From Aegilops tauschii subsp. strangulata (Eukaryota; Streptophyta; Magnoliopsida; Poales; Poaceae), in NCBI RefSeq assembly GCF_002575655.3, contig NC_053040.3, positions 465,606,780 through 465,670,779 of the forward strand: 64,000 bases of DNA, in the 5' to 3' direction. The position numbers were made by a program, and so were the translations under genes. Shown here piece after piece: positions 11,273 to 22,382 of this stretch. The notes beneath the pieces are model-generated. The model did not search any database, was not told where the DNA came from, and saw only the letters and a program-made list of their open reading frames with translations. Numbering within the stretch: the stretch's first letter is position 1; the number at the start of each line of letters is the position of its first letter.

Positions 11273-12858
11273 TGATACGTCTCCAACATATCTATAATTT
11301 TTTATTGCTTCATGCTATATTATATTCTGTTTTGGATGATTAATGGGCTTTGTTATACACTTTTATATTATTTTTGGGACTAACCTATTAACCGAAGGCC
11401 CAGTCCAAATTGTTGTTTTTTGCCTAATTCAGAGTTTCGCAGAAAAAGAATATCAAACGGAGTCCAAACGGAATGAAACCTTCGGGAACGTGATTTTCGG
11501 AACAAACGCGATCCAGAGGACTTGGACCCTACGTCAAGAAAGCTACCAGGAAGGCACGAGGTAGGGGGGCGCGCCTACCCCCCACCCCCCCCCCCCCGGG
11601 CGCGCCCTCCACCCTCGTGGGCCCACGTTGCTCCACCGACGTACTTCTTCCTCCTATATATACCTACATACCCCCAAACCAACAGAAGCATCCATGAAAA
11701 CCTAATTCCACCGCCGTAACCTTCTGTACCCGTGAGATCCCATCTTGGGGCCTTTTCCGGCGTCCTGCCGGAGGGGGCATTGAGCACGGAGGGCTTCTAC
11801 ATCAACACCATAGCCTCTCCGATGATGTGTGAGTAGTTTACCTCAGACCTTCGGGTCCATAGTTATTAGCTAGATGGCTTCTTCTCTCTCTTTGGATCTC
11901 AATACAAAGTTCTCCACGATTCTCGTGGAGATGTATTCGATGTAATCTTCTTTTGCTGTGTGTTTGTTGAGACCGATGAATTGTGGGTTTATGATCAAGT
12001 TTATCTATGAACAATATTTGAATCTTCTCTGAATTCTTTTATGTATGATTGGTTATCTTTGCAACTCTCTTCGAATTATCAGTTTGGTTTGGCCTACTAG
12101 ATTGATCTTTCTTGCAATGGGAGAAGTGCTTAGCTTTGGGTTCAATCTTGCGGTGTCCTTTCCCAGTGACAGTAGGGGCAGCAAGGCACGTATTGTATTG
12201 TTGCTATCGAGGATAACAAGATGGGGTTTATATCATATTGCATGAGTTTATCCCTCTACATCATGTCATCTTACTTAAAGCGTTACTCTGTTCTTTTGAC
12301 CTTAATACTCTAGATGCATGCTGGATAGGGGTCGATGTGTGGAGTAATAGTAGTAGATGCAGGCAGGAGTGGGTCTACTTGTCTCGGACGTGATGCCTAT
12401 ATACATGATCATACCTAGATATTCTCATAACTATGCTCAATTCTATCAATTGCTCAACAGTAATTTGTTCACCCACCGTAATACTTATGCTCTCGAGAGA
12501 AGCCACTAGTGAAACCTATGGCCCCCGGGTCTATTTTCCATCATATTAATATCCAACACTTAGCTATTTTTATTGCCTTTTATTTTACTTTGCATCTCTA
12601 TTATAAAAATACCAAAAATATTATCTTATCATATCTATCAGATCTCACTTTCGTAAGTGACCGTGAAGGGATTGACAACCCCTTTATTGCGTTGGTTGCG
12701 AGGTTTATATTTGTTTGTGTAGGTGCGAGGGACTTTGGCGTGGCCTCCTACTGGATTGATACCTTGGTTCTCAAAAACTAAGGGAAATACTTACGCTACT
12801 TTACTGCATCACCCTTTCCTCTTCAAGGGAAAACCAACGCAGTGCTCAAGAGGTATCA
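11273..12858 (+). repeat. Element 2 3' LTR
   Basis: This is the longer LTR copy (1,586 bp), ending GAGGTATCA. It keeps the segment TTTTTGGGACTAACCTATTA that the 5' LTR has lost and carries an expanded C tract at about 11581-11598. The TATA box is at about 11654. Confidence 0.9.
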
Positions 12859-12863
12859 ATGAG

Positions 12864-13369
12864 TTGCTTCGTAAGGGGCTGATTTGGATCCATATGTTTC
12901 ATGATATGGTTAGGTTTACCTCAATACTTCTTTTGTAGTTGCGGATGCTTGCGATAGGGGTTAATCATAAGTGGGATGCTTGTTCAAGTAAGGACAGCAC
13001 CCAAGCACCGGTCCACCCACATACCAAATTATCAAATTAACGAACGCGAATCATATGAGCGTGATGAAAACTAGCTTGACGATAATTCCCGTGTGTCCTC
13101 GGGAGGGTTTTCCTTTATATAAGAGTTTGTCCAGGCTTGTACTTTGCTACAAAAAGGATTGGGCCATCTTGCTGCACCTTATTTACTTTCATTACTTTTT
13201 ACCCATGACAAATTACCTTATCACAAAACTATTTGTTACCGATAATTCCAGTGCTTGCAGAGAATATCTTACTGAAAACCGCTTATCATTTCCTTCTGCT
13301 CCTCGTTGGGTTCGACACTCTTACTTATCGAAAGGACTATGATAGATCCCCTATAGTTGTGGGTCATCA
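12864..13369 (+). repeat. Element 1 3' LTR, second part
   Basis: This continues the LTR interrupted at 6065. The sequence runs through a TTATATAA box at about 13114 and ends GGGTCATCA. The two parts together give about 1,518 bp, a usual size for this type. The terminus CA at 13368-13369 abuts TGAAA of the Angela LTR. Confidence 0.85.
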
Positions 13370-14914
13370 TGAAAACATAGACAATCAGAGTGTCACTAGT
13401 ATGCCTCTACTCGACTAGCTCGTTAAGCAAAGTTGGTTAAGTTTCCTAGCCATAGACATAAGTTGTCATTTGATGAACGGGATCACATCATTAGAGAGTG
13501 ATGTGATTGACAAGACCCATCGTTAGCTTAGCACTATGATCGTTTAGTTTATTGCTATTGCTTTCTTCATGACTTATACATGTTCCTATGACTATGAGAT
13601 TATGCAACTCCCGAATACCGGAGGAACACTTAGTGTGCTATCAAACGTCACAACGTAACTGGGTTATTATAAAGATGCTCTACACGTGTCTCCGATGGTG
13701 TTTGTTGAGTTGGCATAGATCGAGATTAGGAGTTGTCACTCCGATTGTCGGAGAGGTATCTCTGGGCCCTCTCGGTAATGCACATCACTATAAGCTTTGC
13801 AAGCAATGTGACTAATGAGTTAGCTGCGGGATAATGCATTACGGAACAAGTAAAGAGACTGCCGGTAACGAGATTGAACTAGGTATAGTGATACCGATGA
13901 TCGAATCTCGGGCAAGTAACATACCGATGACAAAGGGAACAACGTATGTTGTTATGCGGTTTGACCGATAATGATCTTCGTAGAATATGTGGGAGCCAAT
14001 ATGAGCATCTAGGTTCCGCTATTGGTTATTGACCGGAGATGAGTCTCGGTCATGTCTACATAGTTCTCGAACCCGTAGGGTCCGCTCGCTTAATGTTCGA
14101 TGACGATCGGTATTATGAGTTTACGTGTTTTGATGTACCAAAGGTAATTTGGAGTCCTGGATGAGATCACGGACATGACGAGGAGTCTCGAAATGGTCGA
14201 GACATGAAGATTGATATATTGGAAGGCTATATCCGGACACCAGAATAGTTCCGAGGTGTATCGCGTATTTTCCGGAGAACCGGGGGGTTATTGGGCCTCA
14301 TGGGTGGCGTGCGCCCCCCCCTAGCCCAAACCGAATTGGACTGGGGGGGCGGCCCCCCTTTCCTTCTCTCCTCCCTCTCCTTCCCCCTGCTCCTTGTTGG
14401 AATAGGAAAGGGGGGCGAATCCTACTTGGAGTAGGACTGCCCCCCATGGCGCGCCTCCTCCCCTTGGCCGGCCTCCTCCTCCCTCCCCCTTTATATACGT
14501 GGGAGGGGGGCACCCCAAAGGCACACCAAAGTTTCTCTTAGCCGTGTGCGGTGCCCCCCTCCACAGAAAGACACCTCGGTCATATTGTCGTAGTGCTTAG
14601 GCGAAGCCCCTTGCCGATAACTTCATCATTACCGTCATCACGCCGTCGTGCTGACGAAAATCTCCCTCGGCCTCAGCTGGATCAAGAGTTCGAGGGACGT
14701 CATCGAGCTGTACGTGTGCAGATCGCGGAGGTACCGTGCCTTCGGTACTTGATCGGTTGGATCGCGAAGACGACTACATCAACCGCGTTACTAAACGCTT
14801 CCGCTTTCGTTCTACGAGGGTACGTGGACACACTCTCCCTGCTCGTTGCTATGTTTATCCTAGATAGATCTTGCATGATCGTAGGATTTTTTTGAAATAC
14901 TACGTTCCCCAACA
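13370..14914 (+). repeat. Angela 5' LTR, right-hand part
   Basis: It begins TGAAAACATAGAC at the end of element 1 and ends CCCCAACA at 14914. It lacks the usual TGTTGG start, as expected if element 1 inserted into it. It contains the GC-rich promoter-proximal region 14281-14530 and a TATA box. Confidence 0.85.
14491..14497 (+). promoter_or_regulatory. TATA box of the Angela LTR
   Basis: TTATATA follows a C-rich stretch and precedes the transcribed leader, the usual position in this family. Confidence 0.6.
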
Positions 14915-14915
14915 G

Positions 14916-14928
14916 TGGCATCCGAGCC
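14916..14928 (+). other. Primer-binding site of Angela, tRNA-iMet type, mutated
   Basis: TGGCATCCGAGCC lies one base after the LTR end. It resembles TGGTATCAGAGCC with two substitutions. Confidence 0.7.
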
Positions 14929-16199
14929 AGGTCTATGCGTAGATGTTATATGCACGAGTAGAACACAAAGAGTTGTGGGCGATAATAGTCATACTGCTTA
15001 CCAGCATGTCATACTTTGATTCGGCGGTATTGTTGGATGAAGCGGCCCAGACCGACATTACATGACCGCGTTCATGAGACTGGTTCTACCGCCTTGATTC
15101 ACACACAGGTGGCTAGTGGGTGTCTGTTTCTCCAACTTTAGTTGAATCGAGTGTGACTACGCTCGGTCCTTGTTGAAGGTTAAAACAGCACACTTGACGA
15201 AAAATCATTGTGGTTTTTATGCGTAGGTAAGAACGGTTCTTGCTAAGCCCGTAGCAGCCACGTCAAACTTGTAACAACAAAGTAGAGGATGTCTAACTTG
15301 TTTTTGCAGGGCATGTTGTGAGGTGATATGGTCAAGACGTGACGATATATAAATTGTTGTATGAGATGATCATGTTTTGTATAAGATATCGGCAACTGGC
15401 AGGAGCCTTATGGTTGTCGCTTTATTGTATGAAATGCAATCGCCATGTAATTGCTTTACTTTATTACTAAGCGGTAGCGATAGTCGTAGAAGCAATAGTT
15501 GGCGAGACGACAACGATGCTTCGATGGAGATCAAGGTGTCAAGCCGGTGATGATGGTGATCATGACGGTGCTTTGGAGATGGAGATCAAAGGCACAAGAT
15601 CATGATGGCCATATCATATCACTTATATTGATTGCATGTGATGTTTATCCTTTATGCATCTTATTTTGCTTAGTACGGCGGTAGCATTATAAGATGATCT
15701 CTCACTAAATTTCAAGGTATAAGTGTTCTCCCTGAGTATGCACCGTTGCGACAGTTCGTCGTGCCGAGACACCACGTGATGATCGGGTGTGATAAGCTCT
15801 ACGTTCACATACAACGGGTGCAAGCCAGTTTTGCACACGCAGAATACTCTGGTTAAACTTGACGAGCCTAGCATATGCAGACATGGCCTCGGAACACTCA
15901 GACCGAAAGGTCGAGCGTGAATCATATAGTAGATATGATCAACATAGAGATGTTCACCATTTAAAACAACTCCATCTCACGTGATGATCGGACATGGTTT
16001 AGTTGATATGGTTCACGTGATCATCTAGATGACTAGAGGGATGTCTATCTAAGTGGGAGTTCTTAAGTAATATGATTAAATTGAACTTTAATTTATCATG
16101 AACTTAGTCCTGATAGTATTTGCATAACTATGTTGTAGATCAATAGCTCGCGATGTAGCTCCCCGTTTATTTTTGATATGTTCCCAGAGAAAAACTAGG
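14929..16199 (+). other. Angela untranslated leader
   Basis: This is the long leader between primer site and gag, typical of Angela/BARE elements. The short ORFs (for example 15499-15684) have no recognisable domain. I see no separate gene. Confidence 0.65.
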
Positions 16200-17187
16200 T
16201 TGAAAGATGATAGTAGCAATGATGCAGACTAGGTCAGTGATCTGAGGATTATCCTCATTGCTGCAGAGAAGAATTATGTCCTTGATGCACCGCTAGGTGA
16301 CAGACCTATTGCAGGAGCAACGTTATGAACGTTTGGAAAGCTCGGTATGATAACTACTTGATAGTTTAGTGCGCCATGCTTTACGGCTTAGAACCGGGAC
16401 TTCAAAAACGTTTTGAACGCCACAGAGCTTATAAGATGTTCCAAGAGCTGAAATTAGTATTTCAGACTCATGCCCGAGTCAAGAGGTAAGAGACCTCTAA
16501 CAAGTACTTTGCCTACAAGATGGAGGAGAATACCTCAACCAGTGAGCATGTGCTCAGATTGTCTGAGTACTACAATCGCTTGAATCAAGTGGGAGTTAAT
16601 CTTCTAGATAAAATAGTGATTGACAGAGTTCTCTAGTCACTATCACCAAGTTACTGGAACTTCGTGATGAACTATAATATGCAAGGGATGACAAAAACGA
16701 TTCCCGAGCTCTTCGTGATGCTGAAATCGACGAAGGTAGAAATCAAGAAAAACATCAAATGTTGATGGTTGACAAGACCACTAGTTTCAAGTAAAAGGGC
16801 AAGGGAAAGAAAGGGAACTTCAAGAAGAAAGGCAAGCAAGTTGCCACTCCCATGAAGAAGCCCAAAGCTAGACCCAAACCTGAAACTGAGTGCTTCTACT
16901 GCGAAGGAAATGGTCATTGGAAGCAGAACTGCCCCAAATACTTGGCGGATAAGAAGGATGGCAAAGTGAACAAAGGTATATGTGATATACATGTTATTGA
17001 TGTGTACTTTACTAGTGTTTATAGCAACCCCTCGGTATTTGATATTGGTTCAGTTGTTAAGAGTAGTAACTCGAGACGGGAGTTGCGAAATAAACAGAGA
17101 CTAGTTAAGGGCAAGGTGATGATGTGTGTTGGAAGTGATTCCAAGGATAAGATCACCATCGCACACTCCCTTTACCTTCGGGATTAG
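16200..17187 (+). pseudogene. gag: Angela gag and protease remnant
   Basis: Fragments of a copia gag of the UBN2 type are seen at about 16510-16760 (EHVLRLSEYYNRLNQVGVN, then SYWNFVMNYNMQGM), broken by several stops and frame changes. The longest intact piece (16852-17187) carries the nucleocapsid zinc knuckle CFYCEGNGHWKQNC, which fits CX2CX4HX4C. It is followed by the protease active-site region, where the expected DTGS reads DIGS, a change likely to kill the enzyme. The protein would form the virus-like particle and bind RNA. Confidence 0.85.
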
Positions 17188-19002
17188 TGTTGAACCTAAA
17201 ATAAATGTTATTTGGTGTTTGCGTTGAGCATGAATATGATTGGATCATGTTTATTGCAATACGGTTATTCATATAAGTCAAAGAATAATTGTTGTTTTAT
17301 TTACATGAATAAAACCTTCTATGTTCATACACTCAATATAAATGGTTTATTGAATCTCGATCGTATTGATACACATATTCATAATATTGAAGCCAAAAGA
17401 TGCAAAGTTAATAATGATAGTGCAACTTATTTGTGGCACTGCCGTTTAGGTCATATTGGTGTAAAGCGCATGAAGGAACTTCATGCTGATGGGCTTTTGG
17501 AATCACTTGATTATGAATCACTTGATGCTTGCGAACCATGCCTCATGGGCAAGATTACTAAGACTCCGTTCACCGAAACAATGGAGCGAGCAACAGACTT
17601 ATTTGAAATAATACATACTGATGTATGCGGTCCGATGAGTGTTGAGGCTCGCGGCAGGTATCATTATTTTCTGACCTTCAAAGATGATTTGAGAAGATAT
17701 GGGTATATCTACTTGATGAAACATAGGTCTGAAACATTTGAAAAGTTAAAAGAATTTCAGAGTGAAGTGGAAAATCATCGTAACAAGAAAATAAAGTTTC
17801 TACGATCTGATCATGGAGGTGAATATTTGAGTTATGAGTTTGGTCTTCATTTGAAACAACGTGGAATAGTTTCGCAACTCACGCCACCTGGAAACACCAC
17901 AGCTGAAAGAACATGCGGTGCCCCCATGTTTGGTTTTGGTAATTGATGACAATCTCTATGGACTAATGGCTGCCTTGAGTTATATTTGAAGGCTTTGTCC
18001 ATAGGCTTTTCTTGGAGTACATGTGTTGGTTTCAAGAAGAGTTTTTGTCGACCAAGGTGCTATTCAAGGAATTACCTAAAGATTGGTCTTGTGAGAGGTT
18101 GATCAAGACTAAGTCAAGTGTGAATCAAGTTGATCAACACACAAAGCGTACAAGATGTACCAAGGGATCAAGTGATCCCATGGTATGGTAAGCATTGTCC
18201 ATTATGCTTTGTATGCTAACCCATGGTATTCGTGAGAGTTCTTTGTGGGGTTAGGTTGCAGTGTGCAAGTTCAAGTGGAGCATCACGAAGAGATCAAATG
18301 CTTGAAGCTTGCCGTCCATTATGGTAACAATGGATTTGTGAAGATGTGCGGAAGAGTGGCTCACCCATAGTGGTGTATGGGGGAGCAATCAACTAGTCTT
18401 CATTGAGCCCACGCAATCAAGAAAGGTGGTCCACCTTGAGGGAGTCAAGATCGTCATCATCCAGCTCAAGTGGACCATGTGCAAGGCAAAGGTTTGCCCT
18501 TGATAGGTTTTCTATTTTACCGGTCTCATGGTGGTAGTTGGGAGACCGGGTTATAGGATCGTTTGCCGTACTATCAAGGGGGGCTCTCGATGAGTAGCTT
18601 GATTGTATCATTCGTAGAGAGCTCAAACCATTACATCCTTGCATCATCATTCTTGGTTCTTGTTTGGTCTCTTTGTGAGATTTGGAGCTTATGGTCATCT
18701 TCATGACAAGCTCGAGTTCATCGAAAACGGAGTTCACATGCATCTTCTATGATGTTTTCGATGTTGGAGGTTCTGCCGGTTCTTCTCTGTTGGAGGTTTC
18801 TCTCCTCTTTTTGTTAGGCATACCTCCCTGCCTCTTCTTACTATAACCCGGTCTTGTTGCTACTCGTTGTCTTGTATCCAACAAGCTTGAGTTTGCTCAA
18901 TTTAGAGCTCATTTGCAGAAGTTATGGCAGTTCTGGTTTTATTGGATCCGTCTGTTGTCTTTAGCTACGTTTTGAAGGCATCCAAGTGCTAAAGCCTCTG
19001 TG

Positions 19003-19475
19003 GCGTGCGGTAGTACTGCTCAAGGGAGCGGTAGTACCGCAGGGGCCAGCGGTAGTACCGCTCCTGGTGAGCGGTAGTACCGCTGCCTCTAGCCCAGAAC
19101 GCTGCGCGCATGGAAGTAGGCGCGGAAGTAATTTTTTACTTCCGTGCATTACGTGGTAGTACCGCTCCTGGTGAGCGGTAGTACCGCTGCCTCGTGTCCT
19201 GGCGCTGTTGCGTGTGGTAGTAGGCGCAGATGTAATTTTTTACATCTGCCCTTACGCGGTAGTACCGCTCCCTGTGAACGGTAGTACCGTGCCGACTTTT
19301 TCTCGTAGCTAGCTCCAGCAGTTGTAGGCACGGCAATTATTTTTTACATCCGTGGTCGCGCGGTAGTACTGCAAGGGCAGGCGGTGTACCGCTCCTACAG
19401 TAGTACCGCCCTGTTGCCACTTTGCAGTGTTGTTTCATTGGGGTTCTGCCGCCCTAGCGGTAGTACCGCTCTGTG
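19003..19475 (+). repeat. Tandem array of palindromes and hairpins in the solo LTR
   Basis: The motif AGCGGTAGTACCGCT, an inverted repeat with 7-bp arms around one base, occurs repeatedly with variants. Larger modules start at about 19049, 19153, 19256 and 19360, a period near 104 bp. Each of the first two ends with a T4-loop hairpin. Sirevirus LTRs in other grasses also carry short palindrome arrays. Confidence 0.85.
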
Positions 19476-19511
19476 CGGGCTGTGAGCATAACGGTTGGAT
19501 TTTCCCCCTCC

Positions 19512-19518
19512 TATAAAA
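19512..19518 (+). promoter_or_regulatory. TATA box of the solo LTR
   Basis: TATAAAA lies just downstream of the palindrome array, in the context CCTCCTATAAAAGGGGG. Confidence 0.6.
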
Positions 19519-22382
19519 GGGGGTCTTCTTCCCCAATGAACCTAATCCTTTGAGCTCGTGTTCTTCCCCCGTTGTTGACCTTCTTCGAGCTTGCTAACTC
19601 TCAATCTCTCCATGGATTCTTGCTAGTTTTGGAGGGGAAAGAGAGAGGAGATCTAGATCCACATTTCCACCAATCACTTTCTCCTCTATGTGAGGGGAAC
19701 CCCTTGGATCTAGATCTTGGAGTTCTTGGTGTTCTCCTTCTTGTTCTTCCTCTCATTTTCCTCCCTAGCATTAGTTGCTTCGGCGGGATTTGAGAGAGAA
19801 GGACTTGGGCACTCCGTGTGCCCTTGCCATTGCATTTGGTGCATAGGTTTGAGTTCTCCACGGTGATACGTGGAAGTTACAAGTTGAGAAGCTTATTACT
19901 CTTGGGTGCTTGGTACCCTTGAGCTTGTTCCTCTTGGGTGCTTGGGCGCCCTAGACGGTTGGAGGTGTTCGGAGCTCAATCATTGTGGTGTGAAGCTCCG
20001 AGCAAGCGTCGGGGTCTCCAATTAGGTTGTGGAGATCACCCCGAGCAATTTGATGGGTACCGGTGACCGCCCCCAAGGATTGCCAAAGTGTACGGGTTCG
20101 GTGACCGCCCCCAAGGGTTGGCATTTGTACGGGTTTGGTGACCGCCCTCAAGGGTCCCTTAGTGGAATCACGGCATCTTGCATTGTGCGAGGGCGTGAGG
20201 AGATTACGGTGGCCCTATTGGCTTCTTGGGGAGCATTGTGCCTCCACACCGCTCCAAACGGAGATTAGCATCCGCAAGGGTGTGAACTTCGGGATACATC
20301 GTCGTCTTCGCGTGCCTCGGTTATCTCTTACCCGAGCCCTTTACTTACGCACTTTACTTTGTGATAGCCATATTGTTTCTTGTCATATATCTTGCTATCA
20401 CATAGTTGTTTATCTTTCTTAGCATAAGTTGTTGGTTCACATAGGTGAGCCTAGTTGTTTTAGGTTTTGTGCTTGACAAATTAACCGTTAGGTTTATTCC
20501 GCATTTGTTCAAGCCTAAATTGTAATTATTTTAAAAGCGCCTATTCACCCCCCCTCTAGGCGACATCCATGATCTTTCAATGGCGTAATGGTGTGTCCGA
20601 ACGTCGTAACCGTACTTTATTATATATTGTGCGATCTATGATGTCTCTTACCGATTTACCACTATCGTTTTGGGGTTATGCATTAGAGACAGCTACATTC
20701 AGGTTAAATAGGGCACCATCTAAATCCGTTGAGATGACACCGTATGAACTGTGGTTTGGCAAGAAACCTAAGTTGTTGTTTCTTAAAGTTTGGGTTTGCG
20801 ATGCTTATGTGAAAAAGTTTTAGCCTGATAAGCTCAAACCCAAATCAGAGAAGTGCGTCTTCATAGGATACCCAAAGGAGATTGTTGGGTACACCTTCTA
20901 TTACAGATCTGAAGGCAAGATATTCATTGCTAAGAATGGATCCTTTCTAGAGAAGGAGTTTCTCTCGAAAGAAGTGAGTGGGAGGAAAGTAGAACTTGAT
21001 GAGGTAATTGTACCTGCTCCCGAATTGGAAAGTAGTTCATCACAGAAATCAGTTCCAGTGATTCCTACACCAATTAGTGAGGAAGCTAATGATGATGATC
21101 ATAAAACTTCAGATCAAGTTACTACCGAACCTCGTAGGTCAACCAGAGTAAGATCCGCACCAGAGTGGTACGGTAATTATGTTCTGGAGGTCATGTTACT
21201 TGACCATGACGAACCTACGAACTATGAGGAAGCGATGATGAGCCCAGATTCCACGAAATGACTTGAGGCCATGAAATCTGAGATGGGAACCATGTATGAG
21301 AACAAAGTGTGGACTTTGATTGACTTGCCCGATGATCGGTGAGCCATTGAGAATAAATGGATCTTCAAGAGGAAGACGGACACTGATGGTAGTGTTACTA
21401 TCTATAAAGCTCGACTTGTCGCGGAAGGTTTTCGACAAGTTCAAGGTGTTGACTACGTTGAGATTTTCTCACTTGTAGCGATGCTTAAGTCTGTCTGAAT
21501 CATGTTAGCAATTGCCGCATTTTATGAAATCTGGCAAATGGATAACAAAACTGCACTCCTTAGATTTATTAAAGAAGAGTTGTATATGATGCAACTAGAA
21601 GGTTTTGCCAATTCTAAAGGTGCTAACAAAATGTGCAAGCTCCATCGATCCATTTATGGACTGGTGCAAGCATCTCGGAGTAGGAATATACGCTTTGATA
21701 GTGTGATCAAAGCATATGGTTTTATACAGACTTTTGGAGAAGCCTGTATTTACAGAAAGTGAGTGGGAGCACTACAGCCTTTCTGATAAGTATATGTGAA
21801 TGACATATTGTTGATCGGAAATGATGTAGAATTTTTCTGGAAAGCATAAAGGAGTGTTTGAAAGGGTTTTTCAAAGAAAGACCTCGGTGAAGCTGCTTAC
21901 ATATTGAGCATCGAGATCTATAGAGATAGATCAAGACGCTTGATAAGTTTTTTCAATGAGTACATACCTTGACAAGATTTTGAAATAGTTCAAAATGGAA
22001 CAGTAAAAGAAGGTGTTCTTGCCTGTGTTGCAAGGTGTGAAGTTGAGTAAAGACTCAAAACCCAACCATGGCAGAAAATAGAAAGAGAATGAAAAGTCAT
22101 TCCCTATGCCTCAGTCATAGGTTCTATAAAGTATGCCATGCTATGTACCAGACCTATTGTATACCCTGCCCTGAGTTTGGCAAGGGAGTACAATAGTGAT
22201 CTAGGAGTAGATCACTGGACAGCGGTCAAAATTATCCTTGGTGGAATAAGGATATGTTTCTTGGTTATGGAGGTGACAAAAAGTTTGTCGTAAAGGGTTA
22301 CGTCGATGCAAGCTTTGACACTGATCTGGATGACTCTAAGTCTCAATCTGGATACATATTGAAAGTGGGAACATTTAGCTAG

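Larger units (their letters stand above)
6066..12858 (+). mobile_element. Element 2: complete non-autonomous LTR retrotransposon
   Basis: Two LTRs (6066-7594 and 11273-12858) flank a 3.7-kb internal region with a primer-binding site, one broken ORF, a long non-coding part and a polypurine tract. The 5-bp duplication ATGAG sits at 6061-6065 and 12859-12863, inside the 3' LTR of element 1. No protease, RT, RNase H or integrase can be seen, so mobilisation needed proteins in trans. A plausible donor is an Athila-type relative, because the primer site matches tRNA-Asp and the polypurine tract resembles that of element 1. It shares its internal region with element 6. Confidence 0.92.
1..13369 (+). 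mobile_element. Element 1: Athila-type Ty3/gypsy LTR retrotransposon, 3' portion
   Basis: This is the 3' part of a sense-strand Ty3/gypsy element: RT, RNase H and integrase in gypsy order, an extra ORF in the env position, a long 3' untranslated region, a polypurine tract and a 3' LTR. The LTR starts TGATACATCC at 5054 and ends GGGTCATCA at 13369. It is split by element 2 (6066-12858) with ATGAG duplicated at 6061-6065 and 12859-12863. The reverse transcriptase and integrase wording, and the extra ORF after pol, fit the Athila clade (Sabrina/WHAM-like families of Triticeae; exact family not resolved). The gag, protease and 5' LTR lie upstream of the window. It appears inserted into the Angela 5' LTR, with TGAAA at 13370-13374 as the expected right-hand target duplication. 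Confidence 0.88.
17904..20579 (+). mobile_element. Solo LTR of a Sirevirus-like copia element
   Basis: The 2,676-bp element begins TGAAAGAACATG and ends CATGATCTTTCA, giving TG...CA termini inside a longer imperfect inverted repeat. Flanks ACAGC (17899-17903) and ATGGC (20580-20584) fit a 5-bp duplication with two transitions. Removing the insertion and one flank restores the Angela integrase sequence. There is no internal coding region, so this is a solo LTR. A start region GTTTTGGTAATTGATGACAA, a CTATAAAAGG box and an end CACCCCCCCTCTAGG resemble Sirevirus LTRs. Family assignment is from memory. Confidence 0.75.
13370..22382 (+). mobile_element. Angela/BARE/WIS-type Ty1/copia element, decayed and interrupted
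   Basis: It has an LTR ending ACGTTCCCCAACA, a primer site, a copia gag with CCHC knuckle, then protease, integrase and RT in copia order. I recognise the wording as the Triticeae Angela (BARE/WIS) family. The 5' LTR starts abruptly at the right edge of element 1, so its first part should lie upstream of the window. The integrase is split by a solo LTR (17904-20579), and the RNase H region breaks off at the CACTA terminus at 22383. The remaining 3' part and 3' LTR should lie beyond the right edge. Many stops make it inactive. Confidence 0.92.
17212..22382 (+). pseudogene. pol: Angela pol remnant (integrase, RT, start of RNase H), split by a solo LTR
   Basis: The integrase zinc finger (LWHCRLGHIG to CEPCLMGK) and core DDE aspartates (HTDVCGP, RSDHGGEY) lie at 17430-17890. 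The solo LTR follows, then the rest of the core with the glutamate (NGVSERRNRTLL) at 20585-20823. Stops occur at 20821 (TAG), 21259 (TGA, W codon expected), 21341 (TGA), 21496 (TGA) and 21760 (TGA). RT is recognisable at 21250-22000. Its YVDD box reads YVND (about 21793-21804), losing a catalytic aspartate. Homology continues into RNase H (GYVDASFDTD, about 22300) and stops at the CACTA terminus. The protein is inactive by several independent lesions. Confidence 0.9.

Noticed and set aside
14298..14524. Short Gly/Arg-rich frames near the Angela promoter
   Set aside because: They are low-complexity frames in the GC-rich promoter-proximal LTR segment.
17847..18035. Extension of the Angela integrase frame past 17903
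   Set aside because: The last residues come from the inserted solo LTR.
19003..19475. Possible CRISPR-like array of short palindromic repeats
   Set aside because: Repeats are irregularly spaced, lack unique spacers of constant length, and lie within a plant LTR.
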